Shown here in pieces: positions 12,105 through 22,316 of a stretch of DNA of 64,000 nt. This stretch comes from Conchocele bisecta. Lineage: Eukaryota; Mollusca; Bivalvia; Lucinida; Thyasiridae. The notes under the pieces are model-generated. The model had not been told where the DNA came from. It ran no database searches and saw only the letters and a list, made by a program, of their open reading frames with translations. Numbering within the stretch: the stretch's first letter is position 1; the number at the start of each line of letters is the position of its first letter. The stretch is taken from NCBI GenBank assembly GCA_029237695.1, contig CM055280.1, forward strand, positions 35,064,616 to 35,128,615. The letters run 5' to 3'. The position numbers and the translations under genes are program-made.

Positions 12105-12560
12105 GATATGTGTCAGTGTGCTTTATAAACAGGATAATCTACTTCAGCAGGCTTGAAACCCCAGGAATCCACACCTAGATCATGCAAATCGGATAACTAC
12201 AAATACTTCCGAGCGAAAAGTCAACTTCGGGAGGCTAATTTGGCGGCCATCTTGAAAAATGGCCGCCATCTTGGATTTTCAGTTGGCTAGTCGGGCTTTA
12301 TAAACAGGATAATCTACTTCAGCAGGCTTGAAACCCCAGGAATCCACACCTAGATCATGCAAATCGGATAACTACAAATACTTCCGAGCGAAAAGTCAAC
12401 TTCGGGAGGCTAATTTGGCGGCCATCTTGAAAAATGGCCGCCATCTTGGATTTTCAGTTGGCTAGTCGGGCAGATTTGATTAGTATGACTTGGAGAACAA
12501 GTGTACCAAATTTGATGCTTGTATCATCATTTGCACGATTGTTCTGCTATCTCTCCCACT
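12105..12560. repeat. Right terminal inverted repeat with a perfect 175-bp tandem duplication
   Basis: Reverse complement of the left arm, but 175 bp longer because 12,121-12,295 is repeated head to tail as 12,296-12,470. I compared the two copies base by base and saw no difference. Each copy starts CTTTATAAACAGG and ends GGCTAGTCGGG and contains the ATGGCCGCCATCTTGG palindrome. The left arm has only one copy. Confidence 0.85.
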
Positions 12561-12579
12561 ATAAGGATGAACCTCACCA

Positions 12580-12795
12580 TTAACCCTTAGACCGCTATCT
12601 TATTTTTTTGTCGTCTGCTGTTTATTTTCTATTTTCCATTTTTATCATCAAAAACATGCTTTGACAGCACTTTAGAACAATTTACATTGGAAATGATTCT
12701 GAAGTGCTGTCAAACCATGTTTTTATTGAGAAATAAGGCAAGACATAAAAGCAACAGCAGACGACAATTGTTGTGAGCAGCGGTCTAAGGGTTAA
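12580..12795. mobile_element. TTAA MITE, family A
   Basis: Foldback element between TTAA at 12,580-12,583 and TTAA at 12,792-12,795. The ends are CCCTTAGACCGCT and its reverse complement AGCGGTCTAAGGG. The interior is symmetrical: GTCGTCTGCTGTT pairs with AACAGCAGACGAC, and CATGCTTTGACAGCAC pairs with a GTGCTGTCAAACCATG-like arm. CCC...GGG ends beside TTAA are piggyBac-like. Confidence 0.85.
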
Positions 12796-13358
12796 GCTTA
12801 CCCTTCGCATGTTCCCAACCAACCATCCGATCACACTGACAACGCTAATCTTATACAATGAATTATATATGATCTATTCCAAGATGTCCTTATCTTTGAT
12901 GCAGTGAGATATGGATATTGGTGTTGACGTATAACATCTGCAATATGCTCTCTTCCCATCTGTGTGTATTCAACTCGCTATAATGCAGAAGTATAATCGC
13001 TGGGTGTTTCAATGTAGGAATGGCGAACAGTGTAGATCTTGATCAGACTGTGCGAATGTGGATTATTGGTCGCAAAACCTATAAGCCCCATTTCCAAATC
13101 AATATCTGTGAACCACAATAAAAGTTACTGTGACGAGAGGATTGTGTTTATGGGTTTTGCGACTAGCAAAGATGAAAATCTGCCTGTGCATCCAGTCTGA
13201 TCAGGATCTGCACTATTCGCCATTCCATTAATACAATCCCCATCTTGCTTCTAACACGCAATATAGATTGTTATCAGGCTACAGGAATCGGATATTTGAT
13301 CAGGAGCTACACTGGTCACAAATCCCATAAAAGCCCCATTTCTCCAGGCACAGCCACA
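12796..13358. repeat. Interspersed repeat with GTGTAGATC...GATCAGG inverted words
   Basis: The second half (about 13,010-13,355) matches 53,150-53,400. Shared words include CAGTGTAGATC near GATCAGACTGTGCG, ATCAGGCTACAG and TTTGATCAGGAGCTACACTGG. Related fragments lie at about 40,860-41,050 and 44,000-44,410. No coding potential; it may be a non-autonomous DNA element, but I could not define its ends. Confidence 0.5.
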
Positions 13359-13579
13359 TTAACCCATTACATGCGGAATACACCTTTACGGGTATGAATT
13401 TAAAAATAATAATATTTTTGTTACTTCTCAATAAAGTATATGTTGCGATCACTCATTTGAACCTTCTCAATAAGACGGTTCAAATGGTGATAGCGACATA
13501 TACTTCTAAGTACACTTAAACAAAATATTTATGATATTCCCCAATCAAAATGGCATAACCTCAGCATGAAATGAGTTAA
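13359..13579. mobile_element. TTAA MITE, family C
   Basis: TTAA at 13,359-13,362 with end CCCATTACATGC, and the opposite end GCATGAAATGAG then TTAA at 13,576-13,579. The core is a hairpin: GTATATGTTGCGATCACTC with TTTGAACC, against GGTTCAAATGGTGATAGCGACATATAC. Related cores occur at about 41,130 and 42,510-42,655. Confidence 0.75.
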
Positions 13580-13680
13580 TGAGGAAATTCCACCAGAGTC
13601 GGACCAAATGATATTCATGAGGATTACTGTAAAAATCCCCCAGCTTATTAGAATATTCAATTAATGTCCGTGAATTTATA

Positions 13681-16600
13681 CAGTTGAACCTCCGCGAACG
13701 GCAACCTCTCGACAACAAACCCCACCCTTTAAAAGCCGATATTTTAAATCCCAAATGGACGATTGCCTCTATAGTTACCTCCCTACAGCAACACCCTCCA
13801 TGTAACAGCCAATATTTTATATCCCAAATGGACAATTGCCTCTATATTTACCTCCCAACAACAACACCCTCTCTGTAACAGACGATATTTTATATTTCAA
13901 ATGGACAATTGCCTCTAAATTTACCTCTCTACAGCAATAACCTCCATGTAACAGTCAATATTTTATATCCCAAATGGACAATTGCCTCTATATTTACCTC
14001 CCTATAACAACACCCTCTCTGTAACAGTCAATATTTTATATCCCAAATGAACAATTGCCTCTATATTTACCTCCCTACAACAACAACCTCCCTGTAACAG
14101 TCAATATTTTATATCCCAAATGGACAATTGCCTCTATATTTACCTCCCTACAACAACACCCTCTATATAGCAGTCAATATTTTATATCCCAAATGGACAA
14201 TTTCCTCTATATTTACCTCCCTACAACAACAACCTCCCTATAACAGTCAATATTTTATATCCCAAAATGGGAAACCCAAAGCCTCTATATTACTCCCTTA
14301 TAACAACACCCCCCTTCCCTGTAACAGTCAATATTTTTTATCCCAAATGGCAATAGCCTCTATATTACCTCCCTATAACAAACACCCTCCCTGTAAAAGA
14401 CAATATTTTATCCCAAATGGACAATTGCCCTCTATATTTTCTCCCTTCAACAACACCCTCCTTGTAAACAATAATTTTTTATTATAATAAATGGGACAAT
14501 TTGCTCTATTTTACCTCCCTACAACCAACCACCCTCTTGTAACAGACGATTATTTTATTTAAATTCCCACATGGACAATTGCCTCTATTTTTACTCCCCT
14601 TATAACAACACCCTCTCTGTAACAGAGATATTTTATATCCCAAATGGGCAATTGCCTCTATATTTTACCTCCCTTATAAACAAACCCTCCCTGAAACAGA
14701 TAATATTTTATATCCCCAAATGGACAATTTACCTCTATATTTACCTCCCTATAACAACACCCTCCCCTGTAACAGGACGATATTTTATATCCCAAATTGG
14801 GACAATTGCTCTATATTTACCTCCCTATAACAACCACCCTCTCTGTAAAAGTAAATATTTTATATCCCAAATGGAAAATTGCCTCTATTTTTAACCTCCC
14901 TACAACAACAACCTCCTGTAACGTAATATTTTAATTCCCAAATGGACAATTGCCTCTACATTTACCCCTAATAACAATCCCTCCTCTTGTAACAGTCAAT
15001 TATTTTATATCCCAAATGGACAATTGCCTCTATATTTACCTCCCAATAACAACCACCCTCCCGGTAACAGTTCAATATTTTATATCCCAAATGGACAATT
15101 TGCCTCTATATTTACCTCCCAACCAACAAACAACCTCCTTAACAGTAATTATTTTATATCCCAAAGGACAATTGCCTCTATATTTACCTTCCCAAACAAA
15201 ACAACCTCCTGTAACAGTCTGTTTTATTTTTATTCCCAAATTGGACAAATTGCCTTATTATTTACCTCCCTTATCAAAAACTCCCTCCCTGTTACCAGAC
15301 AAATATTTTTATATCCCAAATGGACAATTGCCTCTTATTTTACCTCCCTACAACAAACACCCTCCTTGTAACAGCCAATATTTTAAATCCCAAATTGGAC
15401 AATTGCCTCTATATTTACCTCCCTACAACAAACACCCTTCTCTGTAAACAGACGAATATTTATTTCCCCACATGGACAATTGCCTCTATTTTTACCTCCA
15501 ATAAACCACACCCTCCTTGTTTACAGCTATATTTTATATCCCAAATGGGACAATTGCCTCTATATTTACCACCCTATAACAACACCCTCCCTGTAAACAG
15601 ACGATATTTTTAATTCCCAAATGGACAATTGCCTCTTAAAATTTACCTCCCTATAACAACACCCTCCCTGTAACAGGATAATATTTTTATATCCCAAAAT
15701 GGACAATTTGCCTCTTATATTTAATCCCTATAACAACACCTCCCCTGTTAACAGATAATATTTTGTTATTCCCCAAAGGGACAATTGCCTCTATATTTTT
15801 CCCTCCCGTATAACAATCCCCTCTCTGTAACAGGACGTTATTTTTTATCCCAAATGGACAATTGCCTCTTTATTTACTTCCCTTATTAAACAAATAACCC
15901 TCCTGTAAACAGATAATTTTTTAATATCCCAAATGGACAATTGCCTCTTTATTTACCTCCCTACAAACAACACCCTCCTTGGTAAATCAATCCAATTTTA
16001 TTTTATAATTATGGACAATTTGCCTCTTATTTACCTCCCTACCAACAACACCCTCTTTGTTACAGCCATTATTTTAAATCCCAAATAAATGGAAAAATTG
16101 TCTATATTTACCTCCTACAATAACAACGCCCTCCCTTGTTAAGCCAATATTTTATTTATTCCAAAGGACAATTTGCCTCTATATTTATCTCTTACAAATT
16201 GACAATTGCCTTATATTTACCTCTATCAACAAACCCTCTTGTAACAGCCAAGTTATTTTATATCCCAAATGGACAATTGCCTCTATTATTTAACCTCCTA
16301 CAACAACACCACCTCCCTGTAACAGTCAATATTTTATATCCCAAATGGACAATTGCCTCTATATTTACCTCCCTATAACAACACCCTCCCTGTAACAGAC
16401 AATATTTTATATCCCAAATGGACAATTGCCTCTATATTTACCTCCCTACAACAACACCCTCCTTGTAACAGCCAAGATTTTATATCCCAAATGGACAAAA
16501 TTGCTCTATATTTACCTCCCTACAACAACACCCTCTCTGTAACAGACGATATTTTATATCCCACATGGACAATTGCCTCTATATTTACCTCCCTATAACA

Positions 16601-19600
16601 ACACCCTCCTTGTAACAGACGATATTTTATATCCCAAATGGACAATTGCCTCTATATTTACCTCCCTATAACAACACCCTCCCTGTAACAGACGATATTT
16701 TATATCCCAAATGGACAATTGCCTCTATATTTACCTCCCTATAACAACACCCTCCCTGTAACAGATAATATTTTATATCCCAAATGGACAATTGCCTCTT
16801 TATTTACCTCCTACTAACAACACACCTACCTGTAAACAGATAATATTTTAGTATCCCAACTGGAAATTGCTCTTTATTTACCTCCCTTTAACAACTCCTC
16901 TCTGTAACAGAGATATTTATTCCAAAATGGACCAATTGGCCTCTATATTTACTTCCCTATAACAACACCCTCCCTGTAACAGATAATATTTTATATCCCA
17001 AATGGACAATTGCCTCTATATTTACCTCCCTACAACAACACCCTCCTTGTAACAGCCAATATTTTATATCCAAATGGACAATTGCCTCTATATTTTCCTC
17101 CCTACAACAACCACCTGCTCTTTGTAACAGACTAATATTTTATATCCCAACTGGACAATTGCCTCTATATTTACTCCCTATTTAACAACACTCCCTGTAC
17201 AGTCCAATGTATATCCCATGGACAATTGCCTCTATTATTTTACCTCCCTATCAACAACCCCCCTCCTTGTAACAGTCCAATAGGTTTTTATATCCAATGG
17301 AAATTTGCCTCTATATTTACCTCCCTACAACAACATCCTCCCTGTAACAGTTCAATATTTTATATCCCAAATGGACAATTGTGCCTCTATATTTACCCGC
17401 CTCCCTTATACCTCCCTAACAACCCAACAACCCTCCTTGTAACAGTCCAATATTTTATATCCCAAATGGACAATTGCCTCTATATTTATAAAACCACCCT
17501 CCCTACAACAATTGGACTATTGCCTCTTATTACCTCCCTATTAACAACAACCTCCTTGTAACAGTAATATTTATATCCCAAAATGGACAATTGCCTCTAT
17601 ATTTACCTCCCTAACAACAAACCCTCCCTCCTTGGTTACATTAATTTTATTTTATACCCAAAATGGACAATTGCCTCTATTTACCTCCCTATAACAAAAA
17701 CAACTACTGAAAATTGGAACATTGCCAATATTTTTATATCCCGAAATATGGACAATTGCCTCTATATTTACTCTCCCTATAACAACACCCTCCCTGTAAC
17801 AGCGAGTAATTTGTATCCCACTATGGTACAACTTGCCTCTATATTTACCTCCCTACAACAACACCCTCCCAGGTAACAGACGAACTAGTTTTATATCCCA
17901 AATGGACAATTGCCTCTATATTTACCTCCCTACAACAACACCCTCTGTAACAGCCAATATTTTATATCAAAATGACAATGCCTCTATATTTACCCTACCC
18001 AATCCCCCCTCCCTTGTAACAGCAATATTTTAATATCAAATGGACCAATTGCCTCTATATTTACCTCACCTAATAACAACACCCTCCTTGTTAACAGACA
18101 ATATTTTATACCCAAATGGACAATTGCCTCTATATTTACCTCTATAACACACCCCTCCTGTAACAGCCAATATTTTATATTCCAAATGGACAATTGCCCC
18201 TCTATTTTTTTTTACTACAACAACACCCTCCTTAACCATTGACAATTGGCCTCTAATATTTACCTCCCTACAACAACCCACCCTTGTAACAGCCAATATT
18301 TTATATCCTACAAATGGACAATTGCCTCTATATTTACCTCCCTATAACAACACCCTCCTTGTAACAGCCAATATTTTATATCCCAAATGGACAATTGCCT
18401 CTATATTTACCTCCCTACAACAACACCCCCCCTCCTTGTAACCAGCCAATCTTTTATATCCGAAATGGACACTTGCCTCTATATTTACCTCCCTATAACA
18501 ACACCCTCCTTGTTTTAACAGCCGAATATTTTGATTTACCCTCCCCAGGAACATGGACAATTGCCTCTATATTTACATCCCTACAACTTTTTTAACACCC
18601 TCCTTGTAACAGCCAATATTTTATATCCCAAATGGACAATTGCCTCTATATTTACCTCCCTACAACAACACCCTCCTTGTAACAGTCAATATTTTATATC
18701 CCAAATGGACAATTGCCTCTATATTTACCTCCCAATAACAACACCCTCCCTGTAACAGACAATATTTTATATCCCAAATGGACAATTGCCTCTATATTTA
18801 CCTCCCAATAACAACACCCTCCCTGTAACAGACGATATTTTATATCCCAAATGGACAATTGCCTCTATATTTACCTCCCTATAACAACACCCTCCCTGTA
18901 ACAGTCAATATTTTATATTCCAAATGGACAATTGCCTCTATATTTACCTCCCTACAACAACACCCTCTCTGTAACAGCCAATATTTTAATATTCCCAAAT
19001 GACAATTGCCTCTATATTTACCTCAATAATAACAAACACCCTCTTGTAACAGACGATATTTTATATCCCAAATGGACAATTGCCTCTATATTTACCTCCC
19101 TATAAAACAAACCCCCTCCTGTAACAGTCAATAATTTTATATTCCCAAATGGACAATTGCCTCTATATTTACCTCCCTCAAAACAAACACCCTCTTGTAA
19201 ACAAGCCAATATTTTATATTCCCAAAATGGACTATTGCCTCTATATTTTACCTCCATTAACTACAACCTCCCTGTACAGGAACTAATATTTTTATATCCC
19301 TAATTGGACATTGAACTCTATTATTTACTCCCTAAACAAACAACCCAACTTCCTCCCTGTAACAGACGTATATTTTTATATCCACAAAACAATGGACAAG
19401 GTGCCTCTATATTTACCTCCCTATAACAACACCCTCCCTGTAAACAGTCAATAGTTTATTATTATTCCCAAATTGACAATGGCTTCCTTTATACCTCCTA
19501 CTACAACACCCTCTCTGTAACAGCCAAAATTTTATTTCCCGGATTATCCAAATGGACAATATGCCTCTTATATTTACCTCCCCTTTAACAACAACCTCCC

Positions 19601-19840
19601 TTCACTGTAACAAGGCCAATATTTTATTTATTCAAAGTGGAACCAATGGCCTTCCTTATATTTACCTCCCTTACAACAACCCAAAAACCCTCCTCTGTAA
19701 CGCCAATATTTTATTTTTATCCCAAATGGACAATTGCCTCTAAATTTACCTCCAACAAACAACCAAACCCTTTTTTCCTGGTTAACAGAACGAATATTTT
19801 AATCCCAAAATGGGACAAAAGCTTCTATTTCCTTTAATCC
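13681..19840 (+). repeat. 73-bp satellite array, about 84 monomers
   Basis: Head-to-tail monomers containing ATATTTTATATCCCAAATGG, then ACAATTGCCTCTATATTTAC, then CTCCCTACAACAACACCCTC and CTGTAACAG. The period is 73 bp, measured between TGTAACAG words at 13,801 and 13,874. Clean, nearly identical monomers occur at about 13,800-14,260, 16,300-16,800 and 18,600-18,960. Between them (about 14,260-16,300, 16,800-18,580 and 19,000-19,830) monomers carry many 1-3 nt indels. Because 73 is not a multiple of 3, the frame cycles every three monomers, which creates spurious open frames on both strands. A diverged first monomer reads into GTTGAACCTCCGCGAACG at 13,682. Confidence 0.97.
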
Positions 19841-19841
19841 T

Positions 19842-20014
19842 TTAACACTGCTACATACTTAAAGGCTGCTGTTTATTTTCTATTTTCCATAAAAAAAATG
19901 CTTTGACGGCACTTTAGAATTGTAAAGTGCTGCCAAACCATGTTTTTATTGAGAAATAAGGCGGAATATAAAGCAACAGCCGACGACACTTGTGTGTAGC
20001 AGTCTAAATGTTAA
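19842..20014. mobile_element. TTAA MITE, family A
   Basis: Bounded by TTAA at 19,842 and 20,011. The ends ACTGCTACA and TGTGTAGCAGT are inverted. The core again has GCTGCTGTTTATTTTC, TTTGACGGCACTTTAGAA and AAAGTGCTGCCAAACCATG. It abuts the satellite array. Confidence 0.75.
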
Positions 20015-20659
20015 CCTCCATACAACAGCCATCTATCTACAACAGCCAGCTTTGTGTCTAACCATGTATGGCTTTTGAGGTTGCACTGTGTTACTGTGTT
20101 GTTCTGTGGCAAACAAAATAGGGCCGGAGATCAGATCTTTGAACATTTCTGACTTGATCATGATTTTCTACAATCACACAAGCTCTGTAAGACCTGTTTT
20201 TCCATTGTTTTATAGAGAAACAGTAATGGATGTTTTAGCGCTTCAGAAAAACTAAAGCAAGTGAGCACGGATAACCCTGACTGCCATCAGTAGCCTATTT
20301 CACCAACATTTCACAGCCATGTTGGCTGTGATAATGTAATAAATTCAGTATAATAATTCGGCATACTTTTAATCATCAAATATATGCAGTCGTTAGTTCT
20401 ATATGAAATAATGCATTTCAGGAAAAATAAATGATTACTCCCTCAAAGTATACTTTGCTAGAAAAGTATACATGTACATGTACTTTGCAATGTTGGTGAA
20501 ATCGGCTACTGGTCCAACCAACAAATATTGTCATTTGGTCTTGCCGTAGGGCACAAACGCCGCATAGGTGGCAATAGAATGAAATTATGGATGATGATAA
20601 AGACGTTTTTTCAAGTCAATCCAACTTAAGTTTAACACAAATCTTACAGACGGACTGAC
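20015..20659. repeat. Satellite edge and an interspersed repeat
   Basis: 20,015-20,060 reads CCTCCATACAACAGCC and a further CTACAACAGCC word, resembling degenerate satellite monomers. 20,270-20,520 (GCCTATTTCACCAAC ... AAGTATACTTTGC ... GGTGAAATCGGCTACT) resembles, in inverted orientation, 52,905-53,060. No gene is visible. Confidence 0.4.
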
Positions 20660-20822
20660 GAACGAACAAACGTCTGCTGTTGTTTTTTATTTTAATTTTT
20701 TTTATTATCAAAAACATGGTTTGACAGCATTCTAAAATGCTGTGAAATCAGGTTTTCATTGAGAAAGAAGTTAAAACACAAGGCAATATGAGACATAAAA
20801 GTTTCGATTCCTCAGGGTTAAA
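20660..20822. mobile_element. TTAA MITE, family A, degraded
   Basis: Contains CGTCTGCTGTTGTTTTTTA, ACATGGTTTGACAGCATTC and the inverted AATGCTGTGAAATCAGG. The ends are not clean; a GGTTAA lies at 20,817-20,822. Confidence 0.55.
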
Positions 20823-22311
20823 TCACCCATTTATACATACAATTTACATTTGTACATGTTTACCCATGATATTATGCATTGTATTCATATTCTTATTTCT
20901 CATCAAATATTTAAGCTGCGGGCATTCATTTGAAGCATGTCAAAAACAACGCATGCTGGAAATGACAATATAAGCCCACTGGGAGATGTGTTATTTATTT
21001 ATTTATTCATATAATGGTGCTCAATGGTCTGCCAACAGCTAATGTCATTTTAGGCCAGGTTAACGGGGTTGAATCCCATATTTCACCACCTGTACGGATG
21101 GGGGAAAATCCCAAAATCAGAACTGAATATTTATAGAAAAAAATAATATTATTAGTACTAATCCTATTACTTTTATAATGGGCAAAACGGGCACGGTGAG
21201 CTAAAGCTGCATTTCCGCATCCGAGGTTATATTATATGGACGTATTTTTTTTCGTCCATTCTTTAGTGAAGACATTTTTCGTCCAAATAAACATTAATTT
21301 ACCATTACAGTGGCATAGCCAGGTTCTTGCAAATCATGGATTGAGTTGTTTGGAATGGGGTGCGGGAGCATCCTTCCCCAGAAAAAAAATATTGATTTCT
21401 ACATTCAATGTCCTCAATTATATTTTTTTTTCACATATAATATCGTTATTTCACTCAGAAAAATACATGTTAAAGTAAAAATATACACCTGATCACATTT
21501 TAGGGGGTGCATTCTCGCATGCCTCTGGCTAAGCAACTGCATTTTCCGACTTGATTATTGGCATTATTATGCTAATAATAACCATATTTCCTTAACTCTT
21601 TGCATGCTGGGAAACTTGTGGGCTATAAATAGTTCAAAACTAGCGGACAAAAATTCATCATATTTTCTTGTATTTCTCCCCGTAAATATCATGAATATGT
21701 CTTGGAATTTCATTGGCATATACAAATATTTATTGTCTCTTAATTTTTGATATGAGATGATCATACTTTGTAATATGTTGATAAAAATTAACTATTCATG
21801 CGATTTAAATAATTGGTTGTTGTGGTTGTTGTTGGTGTTTAACGACCTATCAACAGCTAAGGTCATTTAAGGCCGGGCCAACGGGTTTGATCCCTTTTGT
21901 TTGTTTATTGGTGTTTAACGGCCTATCAACAGCTATGGTCATGTAAGGCCGGGCAAACGGGTTCTTCAATCCCGTTTTAACCTGCTGCATTCGGGGGAAA
22001 ATCCCAAAATCAGAACGGAATATTTACATCAAGAAAAAATATATTCAGCTCTGAAATTAGCTAGTGCCAGGTCGATACCACACCAAGTCACATGGCCCCT
22101 TCCACTAAAATACGATTATGAATAATTCAACCTGCTGCATTTGGGGGAAAATCGTAAAATCAGAACGGAAGTATAATATGTTTATAATATGTCGATAAAA
22201 ATTAACTATTCAGGGGATTTAAATAATTTAAAATTGTCCTCCTTTGCATATCTACAATGACGCGCGTAATTGGAATCGATTTTCAGAAGAGGTGTAAAAG
22301 TTAAACGTTTA
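20823..22311. repeat. Mollusc-type interspersed repeats with a conserved SINE-like central domain
   Basis: Three copies of a conserved domain, GTTTAACGNCCTATCAACAG then CTAAGGTCATTTAAGGCC, lie near 21,000-21,070 (diverged), 21,836-21,880 and 21,911-21,960. Each is followed by a GGGGAAAATCCCAAAATCAG tail. The same domain is in the tRNA-headed SINE at 45,391-45,571. 21,590-21,780 is another repeat (CTCTTTGCATGCTGGGAAAC) whose inverted copy is at about 45,760-45,890. No gene is visible. Confidence 0.5.
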
Positions 22312-22316
22312 ATTAT
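22312..22316. repeat. Target-site duplication, left copy (ATTAT)
   Basis: ATTAT at 22,312-22,316 is repeated exactly at 32,838-32,842, directly outside the two LTRs. Confidence 0.9.

Larger units (their letters stand above)
6600..12560 (-). mobile_element. Academ-like DNA transposon with long terminal inverted repeats
   Basis: About 5.9 kb bounded by inverted repeats. The sequence at about 6,618-6,915 returns as its reverse complement at about 12,105-12,555. The internal minus strand (11,611 down to 7,247) encodes, in order, a paired CCHC zinc-binding N-terminus, a putative DDE-type core, an XPG/FEN1-like nuclease domain and a Cys-rich C-terminus. The frame changes near 10,640, 9,300, 8,480 and 7,850, with an in-frame stop at 8,292. 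It lies directly after the truncated RT, so it probably inserted there. The outer ends fade (left about 6,600-6,620, right about 12,550-12,560) and I could not define the target duplication. Confidence 0.72.

Noticed and set aside
13545..19840. Many open frames of 60-165 codons on both strands
   Set aside because: They are products of the 73-bp satellite, whose frame cycles every three monomers.
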